Assembly: GCA_041687675.1 (NCBI GenBank)
Contig: JAWLBM010000046.1
Location: 1 to 38,498 of the forward strand
DNA: 38,498 nt
Direction: 5' to 3'
From: JAWLBM01 sp041687675
Lineage (GTDB): Bacteria; Pseudomonadota; Alphaproteobacteria; Rhizobiales; Pleomorphomonadaceae
The notes below the pieces were generated by a model, which was not told the DNA's origin, ran no database searches, and saw nothing but the letters and a program-made list of their open reading frames with translations. Position numbers and translations under genes: made by a program. Shown piece by piece: positions 1-10,530 of this stretch. Position 1 is the stretch's first letter. Each line of letters begins with the position of its first letter.

Positions 1-1
1 T

Positions 2-253
2 CGGACTGCCGGACATGGCGGCCTGACCCGCGTCCCGGCCGAGCCGGCGACCAACGGTGTGCTCGCCGTCAGCTACACCACGTCTGGGGACACGATCCGG
101 CCGGGCGAACCCTTCGGCCGCGCGCCCCTCATCCGCCGGCATCCGCCGGCACCTTCTCCCCGGGAGGGGAGAAGGGGAGCGACTTGCGGCCGCGGGAGGG
201 GAGAAGGGGAGCGACTTGCGGCCGCGGGAGTGAAAACACCCTTCTCCCCCTAG
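2..253 (+). CDS. Possible 3' end of an unidentified gene, cut by the window edge
   Basis: Frame 2 is open from the window edge to a TAG at 251-253. Over roughly the first 130 bases its third codon positions are mostly G or C, as in the real genes here. The readable part includes VLAVSYTTSGDTIRPGEPFG. From about base 150 the frame runs through palindromic and tandem repeats and no longer looks like protein, and its stop lies inside a palindrome. The native stop of any real gene is therefore not visible. No family was recognised. It could equally be non-coding sequence. Confidence 0.2.
   Translation, partial: RTAGHGGLTRVPAEPATNGVLAVSYTTSGDTIRPGEPFGRAPLIRRHPPAPSPREGRRGATCGRGRGEGERLAAAGVKTPFSP
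152..225. repeat. Inverted repeat overlapping a perfect 32-bp tandem duplication
   Basis: Positions 152-161 (CCTTCTCCCC) and 166-175 (GGGGAGAAGG) form a 10-bp inverted repeat around a 4-base loop. A 32-bp unit starting at 162 (GGGAGGGGAGAAGGGGAGCG, then ACTTGCGGCCGC) is repeated exactly at 194-225. A third, partial start (GGGAG) follows at 226. Similar CTTCTCCCC/GGGGAGAAG palindromes are common between genes in rhizobial-type genomes, so this is probably an intergenic repeat element that has partly duplicated. Confidence 0.85.
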
Positions 254-264
254 GGGGAGAAGGG
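239..264. repeat. Perfect 26-bp palindrome of the same family
   Basis: CCCTTCTCCCCC at 239-250 and GGGGGAGAAGGG at 253-264 are exact reverse complements separated by TA. The core is the same as in the inverted repeat at 152-175. It lies downstream of valS and could fold in RNA from either strand, but neither side has a U-rich tail. Confidence 0.85.
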
Positions 265-310
265 GAGCGTGGCCCGCCCGCCGGCGGGGCCGCCTGCGGT
301 GGACGGCGAG

Positions 311-326
311 GCCGGCTTCGGCCGGC
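311..326 (-). terminator. Hairpin just after valS
   Basis: GCCGGC-TTCG-GCCGGC on the plus strand gives a 6-bp GC stem with a four-base loop, starting 27 bases past the valS stop codon on the transcribed strand. There is no U-run, so it is at best a weak or factor-assisted terminator. Similar GC palindromes can arise by chance in DNA of this composition. Confidence 0.3.
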
Positions 327-352
327 GCCCTGGCGCGAGCGCCGCTCCCGGC

Positions 353-3073
353 TCACGCCAGCCGGCCCAGCGCCTCGCGAACCTTGGCGAGCCGCTCCGC
401 GTAGCCGTCGCGCTTGGTGCGCTCCTCCTCGACGACCTCCTCGGGCGCCCGGGCGACGAACTGCGGGTTGTCGAGCTTCTTCTCGATGCGGGCGATCTCG
501 CCGTCGAGCTTCTCCGCCTCCTTCGCGAGTCGCGCCCGCTCCGCCGCGAGGTCGACCACGCCGGCGAGCGGCAGGGCGATCGTCCCGCGGGCGGTGACGA
601 TCTGCGCCGACTGCGGCGGCGCCGCCTCGGCGGCCGAGGCCTCGGACACCCGGGCGAGCCGCTGGATCGCCGCCGCGTGGGTGTCGAGCCAGCCGCGCGT
701 CGCCGCGTCGGCGCCGACCAGCACCATCGGCAGCTGCGTCGCCGGGGCGATGCCCATCTCGGCCCGGACCGAGCGGATCTCGGAGATCGCCTCGACCAGC
801 CAGTTGATCTCGGCGGCCGCATCCGGAGCGGTCGCGCCGGGGGTCGGCCAGCGGGTCAGCGCCAGCAGCGTCTCGCGCGAAGGGCCCGCCTCGCCGGTGC
901 GCGCCCAGAGCTCCTCCGTGATGAACGGCATGAACGGGTGCAGCAGCTTCAGGATCTCGTCGATCACATGGGCCGCGGTCGCCCGCGTCTCGTCCTTCGC
1001 CGGGCCGTCCTCGCCGGTCAGCACCGGCTTCGACAGCTCCAGGTACCAGTCGCAGAAGGTGCCCCAGACGAAGCGGTAGGCGGCGCCGGCGGCGTCGTTG
1101 AAGCGATAGGCGTCGAGCGCCTCGGTCACCTCTCCCACCGCCCGGGCCACCTCCGTCAGGATCCAGCGGTTGAGCGTCTCCGTCGCCGAGGACGGATCGA
1201 AGCCCGCCACGCGCACGCAGCCGTTCATCTCGGCGAAGCGGACCGCGTTCCACAGCTTCGTGGAGAAGTTCCGGTAGCCGGCGACGCGGCTGGTCGCCAG
1301 CTTGATGTCCCGCCCCTGGGCGGCCATGGCGGCGAGCGTGAAGCGCAGCGCGTCGGCGCCGTAGTCCTCGATGAGGTCGAGGGGATCGATCACGTTCCCC
1401 TTCGTCTTCGACATCTTGGCGCCCTTCTCGTCGCGGACGAGGGCGTGGATGTAGACGTCGCGGAAGGGCTCGGTGCCCATGAAGTGGAGGCCCATCATCA
1501 TCATCCGGGCGACCCAGAAGAAGATGATGTCGAAGCCGGTGATCAGCACCGAGGTCGGATAGTAGCGCTTCAGCTCCGCCGTCTCTTCCGGCCAGCCGAG
1601 GGTGGAGAAGGGCCAGAGCGCGGAGGAGAACCAGGTGTCGAGCACGTCCTCGTCGCGGCTGAGGCCGACGCTCTCCCCGTAGTGCGCCCGTGCCTCGGCG
1701 GCCGCCTCCTCCTCGCTCTCGGCGACGAACGCCTTGCCGTCCGGTCCGTACCAGGCCGGGATCTGGTGGCCCCACCAGAGCTGGCGGGAGATGCACCAGG
1801 GCTGGATGTTCTCCATCCACTCGAAGTAGGTCTTCTCCCATGTCTTCGGCACGAAGACGGTGCGGCCCTCGCGGACGGAGGTGATCGCCGGCTTCGCCAG
1901 TTCGGCGGCGTTCACATACCACTGGTCGGTGAGATAGGGCTCGATCGGCACGCCGCCGCGGTCGCCGTGCGGGACCGCGTGGACGTGCGGCTCGATCTTC
2001 TCCAGGAAGCCGCCCTCCTCCATGCGCTGGACCACCAGCTTGCGCACCGCGAAGCGGTCGCGGCCGTGCATCAGGGCGACGGTCTCGGCGAGGTCCTCGG
2101 CCGCCTCGAGCCCCTCCAGGAAGGCCTCGTTGCCCTTCAGCACCACGTGGGCTTCGACGTCGAAGATGTTGATCTGCGGCAGGTTGTGCCGCTTCCCGAC
2201 CTCGAAGTCGTTGAAGTCGTGCGCCGGCGTGATCTTCACCGCGCCGGAACCCTTCTCCGGGTCGGAATAGGCGTCGGCGACGATCGGGATCATCCGCCCG
2301 ACCAGCGGCAGGCGCACGCGCCGGCCGACCAGGGCGGCATAGCGCTCGTCCTCCGGGTGGACGGCGACGGCGGTGTCGCCGAGCATCGTCTCCGGCCGGG
2401 TGGTCGCGACGACGATGTAGGTCGACGGGTCGCTCGGGTCGAAGGCGACGCCCTCGAGCGGGTAGCGGAAGTGCCAGAGGTGCCCCTTCACCTCCTCCTG
2501 CACCACCTCCAGGTCGGAGATGGCGGTGAGCAGCTTCGGGTCCCAGTTGACGAGGCGCTTGTCCTTGTAGATCAGCCCCTCGCGGTAGAGCCGGACGAAC
2601 ACCTTGAGGACCGCGCGGCTCAGCCCCTCGTCCATGGTGAAGCGCTCGCGCGACCAGTCGCAGGAGGCGCCGAGGCGCTTCAGCTGGTTGACGATGGTCC
2701 CGCCGCTCTCGGCCTTCCACTCCCAGACCTTGGCGACGAAGCGCTCGCGGCCGAGGTCGCGGCGGTGCTGCTGCCGCTCGGCAAGCTGGCGCTCCACCAC
2801 CATCTGGGTGGCGATGCCGGCGTGGTCGGTGCCGGGCTGCCAGAGCACGTCGCGCCCGCGCATGCGCATCAGCCGCACGAGGATGTCCTGCAGCGTGTTG
2901 TTGAGCGCGTGGCCCATGTGCAGCGAGCCGGTGACGTTCGGCGGCGGGATCACGATGGTGAACGGGTCCGCGCCGGGCTCGGCGCCGGCGCCGGCCCGGA
3001 ACGCGCCGGCCTCGTCCCAGGCAGCCGCGATGCGCGGCTCGATGGCGGCAGCCTCGAAGGTCTTGTCCAGCAT
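353..3073 (-). CDS. valS: Valyl-tRNA synthetase
   Basis: Cytosolic class I aminoacyl-tRNA synthetase that charges tRNA-Val and edits mischarged threonine. The 906-residue product has the class I HIGH signature as HMGH at residues 52-55 after PPPNVTGSL, the KMSKS loop as KMSKTKGN in the second half, and the C-terminal ValRS coiled-coil arm (LAAERARLAKEAEKLDGEI onward, ending in LAKVREALGRLA). Length and domain order match bacterial ValRS. The ATG at 3073 (MLDKTFEAAA) was chosen because the upstream extension from 3145 is arginine-rich and unlike ValRS N-termini. It lies downstream of popZ on the same strand with a gap of about 130 bases, an order conserved in Alphaproteobacteria. Confidence 0.97.
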   Translation of the reverse strand: MLDKTFEAAAIEPRIAAAWDEAGAFRAGAGAEPGADPFTIVIPPPNVTGSLHMGHALNNTLQDILVRLMRMRGRDVLWQPGTDHAGIATQMVVERQLAERQQHRRDLGRERFVAKVWEWKAESGGTIVNQLKRLGASCDWSRERFTMDEGLSRAVLKVFVRLYREGLIYKDKRLVNWDPKLLTAISDLEVVQEEVKGHLWHFRYPLEGVAFDPSDPSTYIVVATTRPETMLGDTAVAVHPEDERYAALVGRRVRLPLVGRMIPIVADAYSDPEKGSGAVKITPAHDFNDFEVGKRHNLPQINIFDVEAHVVLKGNEAFLEGLEAAEDLAETVALMHGRDRFAVRKLVVQRMEEGGFLEKIEPHVHAVPHGDRGGVPIEPYLTDQWYVNAAELAKPAITSVREGRTVFVPKTWEKTYFEWMENIQPWCISRQLWWGHQIPAWYGPDGKAFVAESEEEAAAEARAHYGESVGLSRDEDVLDTWFSSALWPFSTLGWPEETAELKRYYPTSVLITGFDIIFFWVARMMMMGLHFMGTEPFRDVYIHALVRDEKGAKMSKTKGNVIDPLDLIEDYGADALRFTLAAMAAQGRDIKLATSRVAGYRNFSTKLWNAVRFAEMNGCVRVAGFDPSSATETLNRWILTEVARAVGEVTEALDAYRFNDAAGAAYRFVWGTFCDWYLELSKPVLTGEDGPAKDETRATAAHVIDEILKLLHPFMPFITEELWARTGEAGPSRETLLALTRWPTPGATAPDAAAEINWLVEAISEIRSVRAEMGIAPATQLPMVLVGADAATRGWLDTHAAAIQRLARVSEASAAEAAPPQSAQIVTARGTIALPLAGVVDLAAERARLAKEAEKLDGEIARIEKKLDNPQFVARAPEEVVEEERTKRDGYAERLAKVREALGRLA

Positions 3074-3206
3074 GGGTCGCGTCTGTCCGAAAGGGCTATG
3101 GAAAGGTTGCTTGGGGTAGCAACCGCGGCGCGGGCGAGTCAACACGTGCGGCGGCGCGCCGCGCCCCGCTGTCCCGATCAGGGAAGAAAGGGTGCCGGCG
3201 GGGCGG

Positions 3207-3905
3207 TCAGCGGCCCCGCGATACGCGCTCGATCTCGGCGCGGACCAGCCGCTCCACCACCGAGGGCAGGTTCTCGTCCAGCCAGGCCTTCAGCATCGGC
3301 CGCAGCATCTCCTTGACGAGGTCGTCGAGCGTGCGGGCGTTGGCGGAGAGGATGGTGTGGGTAAGCTGGCCGAAGGCGGCGTTGACGCTCGCGCCGGTGT
3401 GCGCCGAGACCAGCGGCTCCTCCTCCGGCTCGGCACGGCTCGCCGCCGGGCCGGGCCCGGGAGCCCGCGGCGCAGGCGGCGGCTCGGGCGGGGGCGGCGC
3501 GGCGGCCCGCTCCTCGACGGCGGGCTCGGGCCAGGGCGCGGGGGCCGCCACGTCGGCGAAGGCCACCTCGGCCTCGTCCGGCATCAGCCCCTCGACCAGC
3601 TCGACCGGGTCCTCCTCGGCGGCGGTCATTTCCTCGTCGAGCTCGAGCACGTCCTCCTCGGCGTCGAGGTCGTCGGCATCGTCCGATCCGGCGCTGGCGA
3701 ACAGCCGGTCGAGGTCGTCCTCGGTGACGTGGCCCTCGGCGGGCTCCCCGGCAGGTTCCGGACCGGCGGCAGCCGCGGCGGTCGCCGGCCGGGGCGCCGG
3801 CGCCGGGGCCTTGGCGGGAGCGTCGCCGTCGTCGGAGATGATCCGGCGGATCGACGCCAGGATCTCCTCCATGGAGGGCTCTGCGGACGGGTTCGCCTTT
3901 GCCAT
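3207..3905 (-). CDS. popZ: PopZ-like polar organizing protein (DUF2497)
   Basis: PopZ self-assembles at cell poles and recruits chromosome-segregation and cell-cycle proteins in Alphaproteobacteria. The 232-residue product shows the family layout. A conserved N-terminal helix starts at residue 12 (MEEILASIRRIISDD). A long disordered middle (about 30-165) is rich in Pro, Ala, Asp and Glu. A C-terminal helical oligomerisation region holds TLDDLVKEMLRPMLKAWLDE near the end. A GGAG lies seven bases before the ATG. The position between tolC and valS is the usual alphaproteobacterial location of this gene, which supports PopZ over a generic DUF2497 protein. Its role in this organism is inferred from family and context. 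Confidence 0.85.
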   Translation of the reverse strand: MAKANPSAEPSMEEILASIRRIISDDGDAPAKAPAPAPRPATAAAAAGPEPAGEPAEGHVTEDDLDRLFASAGSDDADDLDAEEDVLELDEEMTAAEEDPVELVEGLMPDEAEVAFADVAAPAPWPEPAVEERAAAPPPPEPPPAPRAPGPGPAASRAEPEEEPLVSAHTGASVNAAFGQLTHTILSANARTLDDLVKEMLRPMLKAWLDENLPSVVERLVRAEIERVSRGR

Positions 3906-4042
3906 CGGTCAACTCCACGCGGCGCCGGGCACCGGCCGGCCGACCGCGCCTGATTCGCATTCCTGAAAGTATATGCGGTTTGGCCGCCGGATCGACGCCG
4001 GCCGGCGGTCCGGGCGCCGTTTTCCCCGGCGCCGGCTCCGTC

Positions 4043-5413
4043 CTAGCGTCCGTCCGGGGTCCTGAGCCCGATCCACTTGTCGCGCACCTCGCGATAATGG
4101 TGCTCGGGCTGGTACTCGGCGACGGCCAGGCCCAGCGTCTGGCGGGAGAGACGCCCCATGGCGGCCAGCACCGCGTAGCTCGCCACCACGACGCCGCGCT
4201 CGGCGCGCACCTGGTTGAGCTGGGCGGTGATCAGGTCGCTCTGCGAATCCAGCACGTCGAGCGTCGTGCGCTGGCCGACGCGCTGCTCCTCGATCACGCC
4301 CTCGAGGGCAAGCCGCGACGCGGTGATCTGGGCGCGGGCGGCCTCGATGACGGCGCGCGCCGCCTCCAGGCCGCCCCAGGCGGCGATCAGCGAGGCATGG
4401 ACCTCGGCCCGGGCGACGTCCACCTCGATGCGGGCCTCGCCGAGCGTCTCCTTCGCCTGCCGGACCTGCGAGTAGACGACGCCGCCCTCGTAGAGCGGGA
4501 TCGACACGCGGCCGAAGACCGATGCGCTGGAGCCGGAGCGGGCGGCGTAGCCGTCCTCCCAGCCTTGCTGCACGTTGGCCTCGAGGGAGACGGACGGCAG
4601 GAGCTCGCCCTCGACCACCTTGACGTTGAAGGCGGCCACGTCGGAGTTGAACACCGCGGCGAGAATGGCCGGATGCTCGGCCCGCGAGGCGGCGATGGCG
4701 ACGTCGATCTGCCTCGGCAGGATCTTCGTCAGCGGCTCGGCGGGAGCGAGGGCGCCCGGCGGACGGCCGATCACGCGCTCGTAGGCGCCGATGGCGGCGG
4801 CGAGCTCCGCCTCGGCGACGCTGACCTCGGAGCTGGCCTGGGCGAGCGCGGCCTCGGCCTGGGCGACGTCGGTGCGCGTCCCCTCGCCCACCTCGAGCCG
4901 GTCGCGGGCCGCCCGCAGCTGCTGCTGCAGGAACTCGACGTTGGAGCGCTGGAGGTCGAGGATGGCGCGGGCCTCGACCACGTTGGCGTAGGCTGTGACG
5001 CCGTCCGCCAGCACGTTCTGCTCGATCAGGCGGAGCCGCTCTCGGCTTGCCCGCACCGACGCCTCGGCCGCCTTGACGCTGTTCTCGGTCCGGAAGCCGC
5101 GGAAGATCGGCTGGGTCAGGCTGAGCCCGATCCCGGCCGAGCGGGTGCTGCCGGATCCGAGGCCCTGCGGGTCGGTGTAGCTGATCCCGGCGTTGGCGAA
5201 GGCGTCGATCCGCGGACGGTAGCCGGAGAGCGCCTGCGGCACCCGCTCGTCCACGGCGCGCGTGTTCGCCCGGGCCGCGTTCAGCTCGGGATTGGCGGCA
5301 TAGGCGGCGGCGAGCGCCTCCTGCAGCGTCTCGGCGCCGGCAACGCGCGGAAGGGACAGGGCGAGAGCGGCCGCGAGCGCCACGGGGACGAGAGAAAACC
5401 GATGCAATGCCAC
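4043..5413 (-). CDS. tolC: TolC family outer-membrane efflux protein
   Basis: Outer-membrane channel that couples to inner-membrane pumps for type I secretion or drug efflux. The 456-residue product begins with a Sec signal peptide (hydrophobic stretch ending LPRVAGA, then ETLQEALAAAYAANPELNAA, a typical mature TolC start). Two outer-membrane efflux repeats follow, with long alanine- and glutamate-rich helices. The GTG at 5413 is proposed as start: AGGTGAGG lies just upstream and the signal peptide follows directly. Another GTG at 5425 would add four residues. An ATG at this spot is out of frame. The gene lies between a pcm-like gene and popZ, as in many Alphaproteobacteria. No partner pump gene is in the window. 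Confidence 0.93.
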   Translation of the reverse strand: MALHRFSLVPVALAAALALSLPRVAGAETLQEALAAAYAANPELNAARANTRAVDERVPQALSGYRPRIDAFANAGISYTDPQGLGSGSTRSAGIGLSLTQPIFRGFRTENSVKAAEASVRASRERLRLIEQNVLADGVTAYANVVEARAILDLQRSNVEFLQQQLRAARDRLEVGEGTRTDVAQAEAALAQASSEVSVAEAELAAAIGAYERVIGRPPGALAPAEPLTKILPRQIDVAIAASRAEHPAILAAVFNSDVAAFNVKVVEGELLPSVSLEANVQQGWEDGYAARSGSSASVFGRVSIPLYEGGVVYSQVRQAKETLGEARIEVDVARAEVHASLIAAWGGLEAARAVIEAARAQITASRLALEGVIEEQRVGQRTTLDVLDSQSDLITAQLNQVRAERGVVVASYAVLAAMGRLSRQTLGLAVAEYQPEHHYREVRDKWIGLRTPDGR

Positions 5414-5684
5414 GACATACCTCACCTGAGAGCGAGAGTCGTGCCCCACCCATCCGAGGCACGCGCGGCCGCCTCGAGGACGGCTTCCCCCGGGTGGCCG
5501 CGAACTCCGAACAACCGTCCGGACTATAGGCGAGCGGGCCGGCAGCGGAAACGCGTCGAGCAGGAAAGCGGTGGAAAATCGCCCGGTGCGGCAGTGCGGC
5601 AACAACCTGCGGCGGTCGCCCGCGCGGGCGCAGCCGCGCGCCATCCGGCAGCCGGGCCGGGTCGCTCGCGCGGCGGCGGTGGGC

Positions 5685-6347
5685 TCAGAACTCGAAGGCG
5701 GGCGCCTTGGCGAAGCCCGGCAGCAGCGGCACCGAGGCGTTCATCACCACCCGCCCGGAAACGCCCGCCTGGGAGCGGGTATAGAGCATCCCGCGCGCGG
5801 CCTGCCCGACCCCGACGACCACCACCAGGCGGCCGCCCTCCTTGAGCTGGCCGGCGAGCGCGTCGGGCATCACCTCCACCGCGCCGTTGACGAGGATGAC
5901 GTCGTAGGGCGCCTCGTCGGGATAGCCGGCGGCGAGCGGCCCCCTGACCACCGCGACGTTGTCGACGCCGAGGCCGGAGAGCGCGGCCGAGGCCATGTCG
6001 GCGAGCGCCTCGTCCTCCTCCAGGGCCACCACCGAGCTTGCGAGCCGAGCCATCACCGCGGCCCCGTAGCCGCTGGCGCAGCCGACCTCGAGCACCACGT
6101 CGTCGGCGCCGATGTCGGCCGCCTGGATCATCCGGGCGAGGACCATCGGCTGGATCAGGCAGCGCGTCCGGCCGTCCGCGGAGACCGGCAGGTTGCGGTC
6201 GAGATAGGCAAGGCCCGCCATCGACGGCGGCACGAAGGCCTCGCGCGGGATGTCGAGCATCGCCTCGATGATGCGGTGATCGGTGACGTCGGACGGACGG
6301 ACCTGCCCGTCGACCATCTTGGTGCGCAACGCCGTCATGTCGATCAT
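5685..6347 (-). CDS. Protein-L-isoaspartate O-methyltransferase family protein
   Basis: A SAM-dependent methyltransferase of the PCMT family, which repairs isoaspartyl residues in aged proteins. The 220-residue product has the family N-terminus (KMVDGQVRPSDVTDHRIIEA), the substrate-proximal PREAFVPP segment, and SAM motif I as VLEVGCASGYGAAV at about residue 100. In this alphaproteobacterial branch, found upstream of tolC, the usual VLEIGTGSGY motif is altered and true isoaspartate repair is not assured, so no gene symbol is given. ATGs at 6347 and 6338 are both possible starts; neither has a strong ribosome binding site. It is divergent from the histidine kinase at 6565 across about 217 bases. 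Confidence 0.88.
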   Translation of the reverse strand: MIDMTALRTKMVDGQVRPSDVTDHRIIEAMLDIPREAFVPPSMAGLAYLDRNLPVSADGRTRCLIQPMVLARMIQAADIGADDVVLEVGCASGYGAAVMARLASSVVALEEDEALADMASAALSGLGVDNVAVVRGPLAAGYPDEAPYDVILVNGAVEVMPDALAGQLKEGGRLVVVVGVGQAARGMLYTRSQAGVSGRVVMNASVPLLPGFAKAPAFEF

Positions 6348-6564
6348 GTGAGGACCCGCTGGACTGTCGCATTCTCCGCGCCGCGCGGCGGCCCGGGCTT
6401 GGCTGGCTGGTCAATACGCGCGAGAGGCGGCGCTGACAAGAGGATCGGCGGGCGGGAAGGCCAATTGCCGACGCCTCGCCCCGGCGGCCCGCGCCGGTCG
6501 AACAGGCCGCCGCGACCCGGTATCATCCGGGCCGGCCGATTCGGCCGGATGGCGGGGCACAGCG

Positions 6565-8850
<2,286 letters not shown>

Positions 8851-8941
8851 CCGGGGACGGCAGCGGAAACCTTCCTCATCGGCCGCGGTTCAGCTACAAC
8901 CTCCGCCCGGCGAGACGCGCCGACAAGCCCCGGTGAGACCG

Positions 8942-10120
8942 ATGAGCACGCCCTCGACACCGGCCGAAGACCCGGTGTCGCGCACCCGCGTCCTCGGCAT
9001 CGCCGCCGCGATCAGCGCGATCACGGCGGTCGGAACCGCCCTCAGCCTGGGGCTGCCGCTGCTCGCCATCGTGCTGGAGGGGCGCGGCTTCTCCTCCTCG
9101 GCGATCGGCTGGAACACCGCGATGGCGGGGATCGCGGCGCTGGCGGTGACGCCCTTCGCGCCCGGCCTCGCCCACCGGATCGGGGCCGCCCGGCTGCTGT
9201 TCCTGGTCCTGGTCGTCGCGACGCTCACCTTCCCGCTGTTCTACCTGGTCGAGAGCTACGCCGGCTGGTTCGTGCTGCGCTTCCTGTTCCACGGCTGCAC
9301 GGTGGTCGCCTTCGTCCTCTCCGAATTCTGGATCAACGCCCTCGCCCCCGCCGGGCGACGCGGGCTGGTGATGGGGATCTACTCGACGGTGCTGGCGGTC
9401 GGCTTCGCCGTCGGGCCCGCGATCCTGGGCCTCGTCGGCTCCGCGGGCCCGGCCCCCTTCGTGATCGGCACCTTCGTGCTCGCGGTCGCGACGCTGCCGG
9501 TGCTGCTCGCCCTCAAGGCCAACCCGCCGATGGAGAAGCGCCCGCGCGGATCGATCCTCGGCTTCGTGACGCTCGTCCCGATGGCCACCTTCGCGGCGCT
9601 GGTGATGGGCGCCAACGAATCCGGCGTGATGAGCTTCATCGCCATCTACGGCCTGAAGCTCGGCTACGTGGAGGCGACCGCGGCGCTGTTCGTGTCGGCC
9701 TTCGCGCTCGGCAACGTCGTCTCGCAGGTCCCGCTCGGCCTGCTCGCCGACCGGGTGGACCGGCGGCGGCTGCTCTTCGCCATCGCGGCGTCCTCCACGG
9801 TCCTCGCGCTCCTCATCCCGGTCGTGGCCGGGTGGCCGCCGCTGCTGCTGGCGGTGGTCGCCATGTGGGGCGGCGTTGTCGCCGGGCTCTACACCGTCGG
9901 CCTCACCCACCTCGGCGCGCGGCTGTCCGGCACCGACCTCGCCTCCGCCAACGCCGCCTTCGTGCTGATGTACGCGGTCGGCATGCTCATCGGACCCGCG
10001 GCGATGGGCGCCAGCATGGATGCCTTCGGCCCGCACGGGATGATCGCCGTGTCCGCCGCGCTGACGTTCGCCTACGCCCTGCTGGCGATCGGGCGGATCG
10101 CGTCGGGCGCGCGCGGCTGA
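8942..10120 (+). CDS. MFS transporter, 12 membrane segments
   Basis: The 392-residue protein is almost entirely hydrophobic, with about twelve predicted membrane helices and the conserved MFS loop motif as LLADRVDRRR between helices in the second half. The sequence resembles the YcaD-like branch of drug/metabolite MFS permeases, but the substrate cannot be read from it. The ATG at 8942 was chosen because the first membrane helix begins about fifteen residues later; the longer frame from 8822 adds an arginine-rich stretch unlike an MFS N-terminus. It lies 91 bases after the histidine kinase on the same strand and 130 bases before rpmG; an MFS gene beside rpmG is a recurring order in rhizobia. 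Confidence 0.9.
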   Translation: MSTPSTPAEDPVSRTRVLGIAAAISAITAVGTALSLGLPLLAIVLEGRGFSSSAIGWNTAMAGIAALAVTPFAPGLAHRIGAARLLFLVLVVATLTFPLFYLVESYAGWFVLRFLFHGCTVVAFVLSEFWINALAPAGRRGLVMGIYSTVLAVGFAVGPAILGLVGSAGPAPFVIGTFVLAVATLPVLLALKANPPMEKRPRGSILGFVTLVPMATFAALVMGANESGVMSFIAIYGLKLGYVEATAALFVSAFALGNVVSQVPLGLLADRVDRRRLLFAIAASSTVLALLIPVVAGWPPLLLAVVAMWGGVVAGLYTVGLTHLGARLSGTDLASANAAFVLMYAVGMLIGPAAMGASMDAFGPHGMIAVSAALTFAYALLAIGRIASGARG

Positions 10121-10142
10121 GGCGGGCGTGGCGCGAGCTTTC

Positions 10143-10170
10143 TTGACTTTCGGCGCGTTTCGAATAAGGG
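10143..10170 (+). promoter_or_regulatory. Candidate sigma-70-type promoter for rpmG
   Basis: TTGACT at 10143-10148 is a near-consensus -35 element. TAAGGG at 10165-10170, 16 bases on, could be the -10 but is a poor match. The position, about 80 bases before the rpmG ATG, fits a separate promoter for this ribosomal-protein gene. Confidence 0.45.
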
Positions 10171-10252
10171 TGCCCGCCGATCCGACGCCGCCGGCGGCGT
10201 CCGGCCTTTGCGGCCGTCTGGAATTCACTGGAACGACAAGGAAGCGGACGCC

Positions 10253-10420
10253 ATGGCCAAGGCGACGACCATCAAGATCAAGCTGCTCTCGACGGCGGAC
10301 ACAGGCTACTTCTACGTGACCAAGAAGAACTCCCGGACCATGACCGAGAAGCTCTCCATGAAGAAGTACGACCCCGTGGCCAAGAAGCACGTGGAGTTCA
10401 AGGAAGCCAAGATCAAGTGA
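10253..10420 (+). CDS. rpmG: 50S ribosomal protein L33
   Basis: The 55-residue product (MAKATTIKIKLLSTADTGYF at the start, KYDPVAKKHVEFKEAKIK at the end) is full-length bacterial L33 of the large ribosomal subunit. It has no CxxC zinc motifs, so it is the zinc-independent form. The ATG at 10253 gives the standard MAKA start; the upstream ATG at 10208 would add 15 unrelated residues. A strong terminator follows 34 bases after the stop, so rpmG ends its transcript. Confidence 0.98.
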   Translation: MAKATTIKIKLLSTADTGYFYVTKKNSRTMTEKLSMKKYDPVAKKHVEFKEAKIK

Positions 10421-10454
10421 GGCTCCGGCCTCGCGGGGCTTCCCGGACAGAGAC

Positions 10455-10479
10455 AGGCCGCCCTCGGGCGGCCTTTTTT
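10455..10479 (+). terminator. Rho-independent terminator of rpmG
   Basis: AGGCCGCC (10455-10462) and GGCGGCCT (10467-10474) pair around a short CTCG loop. The stem runs straight into a T-run at 10474-10479. This is a textbook intrinsic terminator on the plus strand. Confidence 0.92.
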
Positions 10480-10492
10480 GTTGTCGGGAGCG

Positions 10493-10530
10493 GAGGAAGA
10501 AAAGAAGGCCGCATCCTCGCGGACGCGGCC
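10493..10530 (-). terminator. Candidate minus-strand terminator facing rpmG
   Basis: GGCCGC at 10507-10512 pairs with GCGGCC at 10525-10530. On the minus strand the stem is followed by TTCTTTTCTTCCTC (10506 down to 10493), a pyrimidine-rich tail rather than a pure U-run. It could end transcription coming leftward from anmK or from an unannotated minus-strand RNA in the gap. Confidence 0.5.

Noticed and set aside
269..3316. Long open frame antisense to valS
   Set aside because: It mirrors the valS codons and reads as low-complexity Arg/Gly/Val-rich sequence. Such shadows are expected opposite real genes in very GC-rich DNA. The same applies to the long frames opposite tolC, mrcA, the DUF3971 gene and the histidine kinase.
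3968..3973. TATACT (minus strand) as a -10 element for popZ
   Set aside because: No acceptable -35 element lies 16-18 bases upstream; a single hexamer is weak evidence.
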